Shown here piece by piece: positions 11,130 to 18,852 of a stretch of 64,000 nucleotides of DNA (positions within the stretch are counted from its first letter, which is position 1; each line of letters starts with the position of its first letter). Position numbers and translations under genes: made by a program. Source of the stretch: Streptomyces parvulus (lineage in GTDB: Bacteria; Actinomycetota; Actinomycetes; Streptomycetales; Streptomycetaceae); the NCBI RefSeq assembly GCF_014648855.1, contig NZ_BMRX01000001.1, positions 124,001-188,000 on the forward strand. Direction: 5' to 3'. The notes under the pieces are model-generated. The model made no database searches and was not told the origin of the DNA. It saw only the letters and a program-made list of their open reading frames with translations.

Positions 11130-11618
11130 ATGAGCGCACCCGACGGCAGCCCGGTCGGCACCGAACGCAGCATCGGTCAGCTGTTCGCCTCGGCGACCAC
11201 CGAATTGTCGGCGCTCGTGCACGACGAGATCGCGCTGGCCAAGGCACAGCTGAGGCAGGACGTCAAGCGCGGGGCGACGAGCGGCGGCGCCTTCTCGGCG
11301 GCCGGGGCGGTCCTCCTGTTCTCGCTGCCGATGCTGAGCTTCGCGCTCGCCTACGGCATCCGGACCTGGAGCGGCTGGAACATGGCGGTCTGCTTCCTGC
11401 TGTCCTTCGCGGCGAACGTCCTGGTCGCGGCGCTCCTCGCGCTGATCGGCATCGTCTTCGCGAAGAAGGCCAAGAAGGGCAAGGGCCCGCAGAAGGTCGC
11501 CGCCTCGGTGAAGGAGTCGGCGGGCGTGCTGCAGAACGCCAAGCCGCACCCGCGTCCGGAGCTGCCCGCGGACCGGTCCCCCGAAGCCATCGAGGCTGTG
11601 GCACGCTCGTCCTCATGA
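11130..11618 (+). CDS. Actinobacterial Holin-X family membrane protein
   Basis: A 162-aa protein. After a short polar N-terminus comes an amphipathic segment (SIGQLFASATTELSALVHDEIALAKAQLRQDV), typical of the Holin-X/phage_holin_3_6 family, then two hydrophobic helices (GAVLLFSLPMLSFALAYGI and VCFLLSFAANVLVAALLALIGIVFA) and a lysine-rich tail. Despite the name these are chromosomal actinobacterial proteins and need not have a lytic role. It corresponds to Rv3669 by position. ATG 11130 follows GAGGGAG; an in-frame ATG at 11103 is also possible. Its stop overlaps the next start (ATGA), so the two genes are translationally coupled. Confidence 0.88.
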   Translation: MSAPDGSPVGTERSIGQLFASATTELSALVHDEIALAKAQLRQDVKRGATSGGAFSAAGAVLLFSLPMLSFALAYGIRTWSGWNMAVCFLLSFAANVLVAALLALIGIVFAKKAKKGKGPQKVAASVKESAGVLQNAKPHPRPELPADRSPEAIEAVARSSS

Positions 11619-12568
11619 CCGGCGCCACCACCCCTTCGGGCCAGCCCCCCGCTTCCGTCGTCCGGCCCGCCATGCCCGGCGGGCACGAGGTGATCCACCG
11701 CGACGTCGCGGCCAACGGCGCGCGCTTCCACATCGCCGAGCTGGGCGACGGGCCGCTGGTGCTGCTGCTGCACGGCTTCCCCCAGTTCTGGTGGACGTGG
11801 CGGCACCAGCTGGTGGCGCTCGCCGACGCCGGCTTCCGCGCGGTCGCCATGGACCTGCGCGGCGTCGGCGGCAGCGACCGCACGCCGCGCGGCTACGACC
11901 CGGCCGGCCTCGCCCTGGACATCACCGGGGTGGTCCGCTCGCTGGGCGAGCCCGACGCCGCGCTGGTCGGCCACGACCTGGGCGGCTACCTGGCCTGGAC
12001 GGCCGCCGCGATGCGGCCCAAGCTGGTGCGGCGGCTCGCGGTCTCCTCGATGCCGCATCCGCGGCGCTGGCGCTCGGCCATGCTGGGGGACGTCCGGCAG
12101 AGCCGGGCCGGCTCCTACATCTGGGGCTTCCAGCGTCCGTGGGTGCCGGAGCGGCAACTGACCGCGGACGACGGCGCGCTGGTCGGCCGGCTCCTCCACG
12201 ACTGGTCGGGGCCGCGGCTGCTGGACGACGAGGCGGTGACGGCGTACCGGCGCGCGATGTGCGTCCCCTCCACGGCCCACTGCTCGGTCGAGCCGTACCG
12301 CTGGCTGGTGCGTTCGCTGGCCCGTCCGGACGGCATCCAGTTCTACCGCCGCATGAAGCGGCCGGTGCGGGTGCCGACGCTGCACCTGCACGGCTCGCTG
12401 GACCCCGTGATGCGCACGCGGAGCGCCGCCGGGTCGGGGCAGTACGTCGAAGCGCCGTATCGCTGGCGGTTGTTCGACGGGCTCGGGCACTTCCCGCACG
12501 AAGAGGACCCGGTCGCGTTCTCCACGGAACTGATCAACTGGCTGAAGGATCCCGAACCCGATCGGTGA
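11615..12568 (+). CDS. Alpha/beta hydrolase, epoxide-hydrolase (EphE) type
   Basis: A 317-aa alpha/beta-hydrolase-fold enzyme. HGFPQFWWTWR is the oxyanion-hole HGxP motif, GHDLGG carries the Asp nucleophile that distinguishes epoxide hydrolases and dehalogenases from serine esterases, and GLGHFPHEEDP supplies the catalytic His. The acid is probably the Asp in GSLDPV. The natural substrate is unknown; detoxification of lipid or xenobiotic epoxides is the family expectation. It is coupled to the Holin-X gene by an ATGA overlap and matches the Rv3669-Rv3670 (ephE) pair of mycobacteria. Confidence 0.9.
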   Translation: MTGATTPSGQPPASVVRPAMPGGHEVIHRDVAANGARFHIAELGDGPLVLLLHGFPQFWWTWRHQLVALADAGFRAVAMDLRGVGGSDRTPRGYDPAGLALDITGVVRSLGEPDAALVGHDLGGYLAWTAAAMRPKLVRRLAVSSMPHPRRWRSAMLGDVRQSRAGSYIWGFQRPWVPERQLTADDGALVGRLLHDWSGPRLLDDEAVTAYRRAMCVPSTAHCSVEPYRWLVRSLARPDGIQFYRRMKRPVRVPTLHLHGSLDPVMRTRSAAGSGQYVEAPYRWRLFDGLGHFPHEEDPVAFSTELINWLKDPEPDR

Positions 12569-12910
12569 CGGATCGGTCGCATCCGGCACCCGAACCGGAA
12601 TGCTTGTCCTATGAAACGCCAATTGCCGCGCGCATAGGCCAATTGGGCGCCCCCCGGGAGGTTATCGACCTTGAGGCGGGGGCAGACGTCCCGGTATGGG
12701 CTGGACGCACGACTACGACGACGTAGCACGCGACGGCCGCTCCATGAGCGGCGTGAACTTCCCCCGGCGAGGAGGCACCCCGCAACTGGCGGGTGCGGAC
12801 CCACGGGTGGGAATCCCGCATATCCTGCGCCGTAGGGCCCGCTGGGTCTCCGTACGGCTGCGCCATCAACGCGGCACGCAGGTCTAGCGCCTGCGGGCCG
12901 CGGCCGGCCC
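12569..12910. other. Intergenic region between convergent genes
   Basis: 342 bp separate the EphE-like hydrolase from the end of marP. The first part is A+T-richer with two CCAATTG words (about 12,620-12,650). The second part contains the doubtful small ORF described separately. No clear terminator hairpin was found. Confidence 0.4.
12696..12887 (+). CDS. Possible small hypothetical protein (63 aa)
   Basis: The reading frame MGWTHDYDDVARDGRSMSG... has an acidic N-terminus and a strongly basic C-terminus. About four fifths of its third positions are G or C, which is only moderate for this genome, and no good ribosome site precedes the ATG. A minus-strand frame covers the same DNA. I cannot name a family. 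It may be a real short gene or a chance frame. Confidence 0.35.
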   Translation: MGWTHDYDDVARDGRSMSGVNFPRRGGTPQLAGADPRVGIPHILRRRARWVSVRLRHQRGTQV

Positions 12911-14110
12911 CTAGAGCGCGCAGCTGTCGCTGTCCACCTGCTGGTTGGCGCTGCGGCCCTCGCTGATGTCCTCGCGGATCTCGTCCACGGTGAGCGCGTA
13001 GCCGGTGTCGGGGTCGTCCAGGGACTTGGCGAACACCACGCCGTAGACCTCCCCCCGGGGCGTCAGCAGCGGTCCGCCGGAGTTGCCCTGACGGACCGTC
13101 GCGTACAGCGAGTAGACGTCCCGGCCGACGGTGTCCCGGTGGTAGATGTCCGGTCCGTTGGCCGTGATGCGTCCGCGCACCCGCGCGGCGCGGACGTCGT
13201 AGGCGCCGTTCTCCGGGAAGCCCGCGACGATCGCGCTGTCGTCGCGCTGGGCGTCGTCCTCCGCGAACCGCAGCGCGGGCGCGTCCAGTTCGGGCACGTC
13301 TAGGACGGCGACGTCGCGCCGCCAGTCGTAGAGGACGACCGTGGCGTCGTACTTCCTACCCTCGCCCCCTATCTGCACCGTGGGCTCGTCGACGCCGCCC
13401 ACCACGTGGGCGTTGGTCATGACCCGCCGGTCGCCGAAGACGAAGCCGGTGCCCTCCAGGACCTTGCCGCAGTCGGGCGCGGTGCCCATGACCTTGACGA
13501 TCGAGCGCTTGGCCCGCTCGGCGACGGGGCTGTTCACCAACGCCGGGTCCGGCGGCTGGGTTTCGGGGATCGACTCGTTGGCGAACGCGCCGAAGACCTG
13601 GGGGAAACCGTTCTGCGAGAGGACCGAGGTGAAGTCCTCGAACCAGTTCTCGGCGCCCGCGGGCAGCGTCTCCTGCACGCCCCGCAGCAGGGCGGACTGC
13701 CGCACCTCCTTGCCGACCGTCGGCATCGTGGTCCGAGCCAGCGCGGAACCGATCAGCCAGGCGACCAGGAGCATGGCGACGACGTTGACCAGCGCGCCCC
13801 CGGTGGCGTCCAGGGCGCGGGCCGGGGACCAGGTGATGTGCCGGCGCATCTTGTTGCCCAGATGCGTGGTGAGGGCCTGGCCGACGGAGGCGCACACGAT
13901 GATGACGACGACCGCGACGACGGCGGCGGTCGTGCTCACCTCGGCGTTGTCCGTCAGTACGTCCCAGACGACCGGCAGCAGGTAGACGGCGACGAGACCG
14001 CCGCCGAGGAAGCCGACCACCGACAGGATGCCGACCACGAAGCCCTGGCGGAACCCGACGATCGCGAACCAGACGGCGGCCAGCAGCAACAGGATGTCCA
14101 GCACGTTCAC
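12911..14110 (-). CDS. marP: MarP-type membrane serine protease (CvpA + trypsin-like domains)
   Basis: A 399-aa protein. Residues about 1-125 form four membrane helices of the CvpA/colicin V production type (LDILLLLAAVWFAIVGFRQGF onward). After an extracytoplasmic linker comes a chymotrypsin-fold protease with the triad His235 (TNAHVV), Asp266 (WRRDVAVL) and Ser344 (GNSGGP). Length and triad spacing are nearly those of M. tuberculosis MarP (Rv3671c), a periplasmic protease needed for acid and oxidative stress tolerance through cleavage of cell-wall enzymes. Cysteines near Cys212 and at the C-terminus could support redox control, as discussed for MarP. It is followed in the same orientation by the Nudix and nth genes, as in mycobacteria. 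Confidence 0.93.
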   Translation of the reverse strand: MNVLDILLLLAAVWFAIVGFRQGFVVGILSVVGFLGGGLVAVYLLPVVWDVLTDNAEVSTTAAVVAVVVIIVCASVGQALTTHLGNKMRRHITWSPARALDATGGALVNVVAMLLVAWLIGSALARTTMPTVGKEVRQSALLRGVQETLPAGAENWFEDFTSVLSQNGFPQVFGAFANESIPETQPPDPALVNSPVAERAKRSIVKVMGTAPDCGKVLEGTGFVFGDRRVMTNAHVVGGVDEPTVQIGGEGRKYDATVVLYDWRRDVAVLDVPELDAPALRFAEDDAQRDDSAIVAGFPENGAYDVRAARVRGRITANGPDIYHRDTVGRDVYSLYATVRQGNSGGPLLTPRGEVYGVVFAKSLDDPDTGYALTVDEIREDISEGRSANQQVDSDSCAL

Positions 14111-14155
14111 TGATTCAGGCCTCGTCTAGTCGTCTTCGGTACGCAGGCCACCCTG

Positions 14156-14869
14156 TCATGCGCGCCAGTCCAGCGGGACCTGCTTCTCCCGGTCCCAGGG
14201 CCGCTCCCAGCCCGCGTAGTGCAGCAGCCGGTCGATGACACCGGCGGTGAAGCCCCACACGAGCGCCGATTCGACCAGGAATGCCGGGCCGCGGTGCCCG
14301 CTGGGATGGACGGTGGTCACCCGGTTGGCGGGGTCCGTGAGATCCGCCACGGGGACGGTGAAGACCCGCGCCGTCTCGTTGGGGTCGACGACGCCGACCG
14401 GGCTCGGCTCGCGCCACCAGGCCAGCACCGGGGTCACGACGAAGCCGCTGACCGGGATGTAGAGCTTGGGCAGCACACCGAAGAGCTGCACGCCGGCCGG
14501 GTCGAGCCCGGTCTCCTCCTCCGCCTCGCGCAGGGCGGCCCGCAGCGGCCCCTCGCCCCGTGGGTCACCGTCCTCCGGGTCGAGGGCGCCGCCGGGGAAG
14601 GCCGGCTGGCCGGGGTGGGAGCGCAGGGAGCCGGCCCGCTCCATGAGCAGCAGCTCCGGGCCGCGACCGCCCTCGCCCGCGCCGTCCCCGAAGAGGATCA
14701 GCACGGCGGACTGGCGGCCGGCCCCGTCCGCGGGCGGCAGGAAGCGGCTCAGCTGCGTCGGCCGCACCGTCTCGGCGGCCCGCACCACCGGGTCCAGCCA
14801 GCCGGGCAGGCCCTCCTTGCTCAGCTCCGCGCCCCACGCGTGGCCCTGCGTGTCGCTCGCCCTTGTCAT
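14156..14869 (-). CDS. Nudix hydrolase, CoA-pyrophosphatase type
   Basis: A 237-aa Nudix protein. LLMERAGSLRSHPGQPAFPGG is the extra motif that marks the CoA-pyrophosphatase branch (E. coli NudL, mammalian NUDT7/8), and it runs straight into the Nudix box with REAEEETGL. These enzymes split CoA and acyl-CoA into phosphopantetheine derivatives and ADP. The insert between the box glycine and the catalytic helix is slightly longer than the minimal pattern. The start may be ATG 14869 (used here) or the GTG two codons upstream. It corresponds to Rv3672c, between marP and nth. Confidence 0.88.
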   Translation of the reverse strand: MTRASDTQGHAWGAELSKEGLPGWLDPVVRAAETVRPTQLSRFLPPADGAGRQSAVLILFGDGAGEGGRGPELLLMERAGSLRSHPGQPAFPGGALDPEDGDPRGEGPLRAALREAEEETGLDPAGVQLFGVLPKLYIPVSGFVVTPVLAWWREPSPVGVVDPNETARVFTVPVADLTDPANRVTTVHPSGHRGPAFLVESALVWGFTAGVIDRLLHYAGWERPWDREKQVPLDWRA

Positions 14870-14921
14870 CCACACCCCCGTCCTGCCGACTCCAACGCCC
14901 GACGCCCCCGCGATCGTTCCG

Positions 14922-16085
14922 TCACGCGGACCCCAGGGGCGGTGCCGGTTTCCCGCCGGCGTCCAGGTAGGCCCGCGGGGGGTTCAGCCGCTGGCCCGGG
15001 AAGCCGCCCTTCTCGTACTTCAGCAGCTTCCGGGCCTTCTCCGGGTCCGTCTCGCCCTCACCGTACGCGGGGCAGAGCGGGGCGATGGGGCAGGCGCCGC
15101 AGGCGGGCTTGCGGGCGTGGCAGATGCGGCGGCCGTGCCAGATGACGTGGTGCGAGAGGTCCGTCCAGTCGCTCTTCGGGAAGAGCGCGCCGACGGCGGC
15201 CTCGATCTTGTCCGGGTCGGTCTCGGCGGTCCACTCCCAGCGGCGCACCAGGCGCTGGAAGTGCGTGTCCACGGTGATGCCGGGGCGGCCGAACGCGTTG
15301 CCGAGCACGACGAAGGCGGTCTTGCGGCCCACGCCGGGCAGCTTGACCAGGTCTTCGAGGCGGCCCGGGACCTCGCCGCCGAAGTCCTCCGCGAGGGCCT
15401 TGGACAGCCCTATGACCGACTTGGTCTTGGCCCGGAAGAAGCCGGTCGGGCGCAGGATCTCCTCGACCTCCTCGGGGTTGGCGGCGGCCAGGTCCTCGGG
15501 GGTCGGGTACTTGGCGAAGAGCGCGGGGGTGGTCTGGTTGACCCGCAGGTCGGTGGTTTGGGCGGACAGCACGGTGGCCACGACCAGCTGGAACGGGTTC
15601 TCGAAGTCCAGCTCCGGGTGGGCGTACGGGTAGACCTCGGCCAGCTCGCGGTTGATCCGGCGGGCCCGGCGCACGAGCGCGGTGCGCGACTCACCGCGCG
15701 GCGGCTTCGCGGCGACGGTCTTCGCCGGGGCGACGTCCTCGACGGCGGCGGTGGCCTTCTTGGGAGCGACGGCGGGCTTCTTGGCCACGGCCCGCTTCGC
15801 GACGGGGGCGGTCTTCCTGGCCGACGTGGACTTCTTCGCCGGGGTGGCCTTCTTGGCGGTCGCCTTCTTGGCGGTCGCCTTCTTGGCGGGGGCCGCCGTC
15901 TCCTTCGCGGGCGTCTTCTTCACGGCATCCTTCTCCGCGGTCACCCTCTCGGCAGGTGCCGCCTTCTTTGTCGCTTTCGCCGATTTCCTACCGCCATCGG
16001 GGCCCTGTTCGCCCACAGCGGAATCGCGACGTACACTCACCCGCGCAGCCCCCTGAGCCTGTGCTCTCACCGGCGATTTGGACAC
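14922..16085 (-). CDS. nth: Endonuclease III with lysine/alanine-rich N-terminal extension
   Basis: A 387-aa protein. Residues from about 127 are a complete endonuclease III: LSAQTTD, the helix-hairpin-helix LPGVGRKTA with the catalytic Lys, VDTHFQRL with the catalytic Asp, and an iron-sulfur cluster motif Cys322-x6-Cys329-x2-Cys332-x5-Cys338. It is a bifunctional glycosylase/AP lyase for oxidised pyrimidines. The first ~125 residues are unusual: a basic, low-complexity region of [11 protein letters not shown] and PAKK repeats like histone H1 or actinobacterial HupB tails, with a 15-bp DNA unit repeated three times at 15,847-15,889. A start just before the catalytic domain cannot be excluded, but G+C-rich third positions continue through the tail. 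Confidence 0.9.
   Translation of the reverse strand: MSKSPVRAQAQGAARVSVRRDSAVGEQGPDGGRKSAKATKKAAPAERVTAEKDAVKKTPAKETAAPAKKATAKKATAKKATPAKKSTSARKTAPVAKRAVAKKPAVAPKKATAAVEDVAPAKTVAAKPPRGESRTALVRRARRINRELAEVYPYAHPELDFENPFQLVVATVLSAQTTDLRVNQTTPALFAKYPTPEDLAAANPEEVEEILRPTGFFRAKTKSVIGLSKALAEDFGGEVPGRLEDLVKLPGVGRKTAFVVLGNAFGRPGITVDTHFQRLVRRWEWTAETDPDKIEAAVGALFPKSDWTDLSHHVIWHGRRICHARKPACGACPIAPLCPAYGEGETDPEKARKLLKYEKGGFPGQRLNPPRAYLDAGGKPAPPLGSA
15847..15889. repeat. 15-bp tandem repeat in nth
   Basis: GCCTTCTTGGCGGTC occurs at 15,847-15,861 and 15,862-15,876, with a partial third copy at 15,877-15,889. On the coding strand each unit gives a Thr-Ala-Lys-Lys-Ala type pentapeptide, so copy number changes stay in frame. 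Confidence 0.85.
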
Positions 16086-16187
16086 CCGGCCAGCCTACGA
16101 CCCGGCACCGACATCCGCCCCGGACCGCGAAGATCGGCGTCCAATTGGACCCCTGCCGCGTACCCCGGGACACCAGTGCGGCATCCT

Positions 16188-16201
16188 TGTGACAGATCAC
16201 A
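16188..16201. promoter_or_regulatory. CRP-like inverted repeat upstream of crp
   Basis: TGTGA CAGA TCACA lies 91 bp before the crp start, in the nth-crp divergent region. The half-sites are those of CRP-family operators, but the spacing is 4 bp instead of the usual 6. It could serve autoregulation; the spacing makes this uncertain. Confidence 0.4.
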
Positions 16202-16292
16202 CTGTTTGGACTGTCCGGCAAAATGGGCACCACGGACCCCTGGTACACCGGGGGAACAAGATCCTCTGAGCCGGTCGACAAGGAGAGAACTC

Positions 16293-16967
16293 GTGGACGA
16301 CGTTCTGCGGCGCAACCCGCTCTTCGCGGCGCTCGACGACGAGCAATCCGCGGAGCTCCGCGCCTCCATGAGTGAGGTGACCCTCGCCCGCGGCGACACC
16401 CTGTTCCACGAGGGGGACCCCGGAGACCGCCTCTACGTGGTCACGGAAGGCAAGGTCAAGCTCCACCGCACGTCCCCCGACGGGCGCGAGAACATGCTGG
16501 CCGTCGTCGGCCCGAGCGAGCTGATCGGCGAGCTGTCCCTCTTCGACCCGGGCCCGCGCACCGCGACCGGCACCGCGCTGACCGAGGTCAAGCTGCTGGC
16601 CCTCGGCCACGGCGACCTCCAGCCCTGGCTGAACGTCCGGCCCGAGGTGGCCACCGCGCTGCTGCGTGCCGTCGCGCGCCGCCTGCGCAAGACCAACGAC
16701 GCCATGTCGGACCTGGTCTTCTCGGACGTCCCGGGCCGGGTCGCCCGCGCCCTGCTGGACCTCTCCCGCCGGTTCGGCGTGCAGTCCGAGGAGGGCATCC
16801 ACGTCGTGCACGACCTGACGCAGGAGGAGCTGGCCCAGCTGGTCGGCGCGTCCCGCGAGACGGTCAACAAGGCGCTGGCGGACTTCGCCGGGCGCGGCTG
16901 GCTCCGGCTGGAGGCCCGCGCGGTGATCCTGCTGGACGTGGAGCGGCTCGCCAAGCGCTCGCGCTGA
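16293..16967 (+). CDS. crp: cAMP receptor protein Crp (global regulator)
   Basis: A 224-aa CRP/FNR-family regulator. Residues about 1-120 form the cyclic-nucleotide-binding beta-roll (GDTLFHEGDPGDRLYVV, then GELSLFDPGPRTATGTA, the phosphate-binding cassette with Arg and Thr). The C-terminal winged helix has the recognition helix in LAQLVGASRETVNKAL. GTG 16293 is fixed by AGGAGAG just upstream. The length equals that of S. coelicolor Crp (SCO3571), which controls germination, development and antibiotic genes. It is divergent from nth, as in M. tuberculosis (Rv3674c/Rv3676). Confidence 0.95.
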   Translation: MDDVLRRNPLFAALDDEQSAELRASMSEVTLARGDTLFHEGDPGDRLYVVTEGKVKLHRTSPDGRENMLAVVGPSELIGELSLFDPGPRTATGTALTEVKLLALGHGDLQPWLNVRPEVATALLRAVARRLRKTNDAMSDLVFSDVPGRVARALLDLSRRFGVQSEEGIHVVHDLTQEELAQLVGASRETVNKALADFAGRGWLRLEARAVILLDVERLAKRSR

Positions 16968-17005
16968 GCCGCCCTGCCGGGTCGCCGACAGGCCCGGCCG
17001 CGAGG

Positions 17006-17079
17006 CTGGACGAGCCCGCGCTCGTCCGAGTACTCCCTAGCCGAGTCGCTGGATGAGCCCGTGCTCGTCCAGGTACTCC
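17006..17079. repeat. Imperfect duplication of the 3' end of the MBL gene
   Basis: The 31-bp segment 17,006-17,036 repeats 17,049-17,079 with four mismatches. The second copy encodes the C-terminal EYLDEHGLIQ of the MBL hydrolase; the first lies beyond its stop codon and would read EYSDERGLVQ. Within the outer copy GGACGAG and CTCGTCC form a 7-bp stem that may act as the terminator. Confidence 0.7.
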
Positions 17080-17879
17080 AGCTGCGCCCGCACCGACAGC
17101 TCCGCCGCCGGCCACAGGGACCGGTCGACGTCCGCGTACACGCGGGCGACGACCTCGCCCGGCGTCCGGTGGCCGTCCTCCACCGCCGTCTCGACCTGGG
17201 CGAGGCGGTGGGCGCGGTGCGCGAGGTAGAACTCCACGGCCCCCTGGGCGTCGTCCAGCACCGGACCGTGGCCCGGCAGCACCGTGTGCACCCCGTCGTC
17301 GGCCGTGAGCGACCTGAGCCTGCGCAGCGAGTCCAGGTAGTCGCCGAGACGGCCGTCCGGGTGGGCCACCACTGTCGTGCCGCGTCCGAGGATCGTGTCG
17401 CCCGTCAGGACGGCGCGGTCGGCCGGGAGATGGAAGCACAGGGAGTCGGCCGTGTGCCCGGGGGTCGGTACGACCCTCAGCTCCAGGCCGCCGACCCCGA
17501 TCACGTCGCCCGCCGCCAGCCCCTCGTCGCCGAGGCGCAGGGCCGGGTCCAGCGCCCGGACGTGGGTGCGGGTCAGCTCGGCGAAGCGGGCGGCGCCCTC
17601 CGCGTGGTCCGGGTGACCGTGCGTCAGGAGGGTCAGCGCGACACGCTTGCCCGCGCGCTCGGCCGTGTCGAGGACGTTCCGCAGGTGGACGTCGTCCAGC
17701 GGGCCCGGGTCGACCACGACGGCCAGGTCGGAGTCGGGTTCGGCGACGATCCAGGTGTTCGTGCCGTCCAGCGTCATGGCGGAGGGGTTGGGCGCGAGGA
17801 CGTTCACCGCGCGCGCGGTGGCGGGCCCCGACAGGACGCCGCCCCTGGGCTGGCCGGGCAGTGCTGCTGCGTCGGTCAT
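17037..17879 (-). CDS. MBL-fold metallohydrolase (LACTB2-like)
   Basis: A 280-aa metallo-beta-lactamase-fold enzyme. LLTHGHPDHAEG is the HxHxDH zinc motif, VVPTPGHTADSLCF holds the next His, VLTGDTILGRGT the bridging Asp, and LPGHGPVL the last His. A C-terminal helical extension (AHRAHRLAQVETAV...) resembles LACTB2/ribonuclease-Z-like hydrolases, some of which are endoribonucleases. Start ATG 17,879 overlaps the stop of the upstream Nudix gene (ATGA), so the two are translationally coupled. It is the positional counterpart of Rv3677c. The substrate is unknown. Confidence 0.9.
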   Translation of the reverse strand: MTDAAALPGQPRGGVLSGPATARAVNVLAPNPSAMTLDGTNTWIVAEPDSDLAVVVDPGPLDDVHLRNVLDTAERAGKRVALTLLTHGHPDHAEGAARFAELTRTHVRALDPALRLGDEGLAAGDVIGVGGLELRVVPTPGHTADSLCFHLPADRAVLTGDTILGRGTTVVAHPDGRLGDYLDSLRRLRSLTADDGVHTVLPGHGPVLDDAQGAVEFYLAHRAHRLAQVETAVEDGHRTPGEVVARVYADVDRSLWPAAELSVRAQLEYLDEHGLIQRLG

Positions 17880-18793
17880 GCGGTGGCTCCCCCGGTCGGG
17901 TCGGAAGGTGTCGCGGGCTCCGGCGGCGCGGACGGCACGTGCTTGGTGAACTCCTCGTGCCCCGGCCAGGAGAGCACCACCTCGTCGCCCTCCAGGCGCG
18001 CGCGGGCGAGCACCGGGTCCAGGTCCCGGTCCGGCGCCGCCGCCAGCGCCCCGGCCGCCGTACCGCAGGCCGCGAGGGCGCGCAGGGTCGCGACGGTCGG
18101 CGGCATCATCAGCAGCTCGCCCCGGTCGTAGCCGGCGGTCGCCTCGGCGGGCGTGATCCACACCGTCCGGTCGGCCTCCGTGGAGGCGTTGCGGGTGCGC
18201 TGCCCCTCGGGGAGCACGGCGACGAAGAACCACGTGTCGTAGCGGCGGGACTCGAACTCCGGGGTGATCCAGCGGGCCCAGGCGCCCAGCAGGTCGGAGC
18301 GCAGGACCAGGCCCCGCCGGTCCAGGAACTCCGCGAAGGACAGCTCACGGTCGACCAGGGCGGCGCGGTCCGCCTCCCAGTCGGCGCCGGTCGTGTCGCC
18401 GACCACGGAATCGGCGGTCGGGCCGGCCAGCAGGACGCCCGCCTCCTCGTACGTCTCCCGGACGGCCGCGCAGACGATCGCCTGCGCGCCCGCCTCGTCG
18501 ACGCCGAGCCGGTCCGCCCACCACGCGCGCGTGGGGCCCGCCCAGCCGACGGCGCGGTCGTCGTCGCGCGGGTCGACGCCGCCGCCCGGGTAGGCGTACG
18601 CGCCGCCGGCGAACGCCATGGAGGTGCGGCGGCGCAGCATGTGGACGGCCGTACCGGCGCCGGTGTCCTTGAGGAGCATGACGGTGGCCGCGCGCCTCGG
18701 GGTGACCGGGGTGAGGGTGCCGGCGGCCAGCGCCCGGATGCGGTCCGGCCACTCCGGTGGGTACCACTGCCCGTTCGCCCGCGCATTCGCCAT
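17876..18793 (-). CDS. Nudix hydrolase (NUDT19-like)
   Basis: A 305-aa protein. The Nudix helix is AAVRETYEEAGVLLAG, preceded at distance by FAGGAYAYPGGGVDPRD, the split arrangement typical of the larger NUDT19/RP2p-like group in which an insertion separates the box glycine from the catalytic helix. Relatives act on CoA derivatives, so a CoA or nucleoside-diphosphate substrate is plausible. The 3' end overlaps the MBL hydrolase start. This gene is absent from the equivalent mycobacterial spot as I remember it. Confidence 0.85.
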   Translation of the reverse strand: MANARANGQWYPPEWPDRIRALAAGTLTPVTPRRAATVMLLKDTGAGTAVHMLRRRTSMAFAGGAYAYPGGGVDPRDDDRAVGWAGPTRAWWADRLGVDEAGAQAIVCAAVRETYEEAGVLLAGPTADSVVGDTTGADWEADRAALVDRELSFAEFLDRRGLVLRSDLLGAWARWITPEFESRRYDTWFFVAVLPEGQRTRNASTEADRTVWITPAEATAGYDRGELLMMPPTVATLRALAACGTAAGALAAAPDRDLDPVLARARLEGDEVVLSWPGHEEFTKHVPSAPPEPATPSDPTGGATA

Positions 18794-18852
18794 GGCCGGA
18801 GGCTATCCGGTGACGGGCGGATGTTCGAGTGGTCCCAGGGGTGATCCGGACG

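Noticed and set aside
11130..11618. Prophage remnant suggested by the holin-type protein
   Set aside because: Holin-X proteins are ordinary chromosomal genes in actinobacteria; no endolysin, integrase or phage structural gene is near.
12609..12869. 86-codon minus-strand frame in the hydrolase-marP gap
   Set aside because: Poor codon bias, no ribosome site and overlap with another doubtful frame; not supported.
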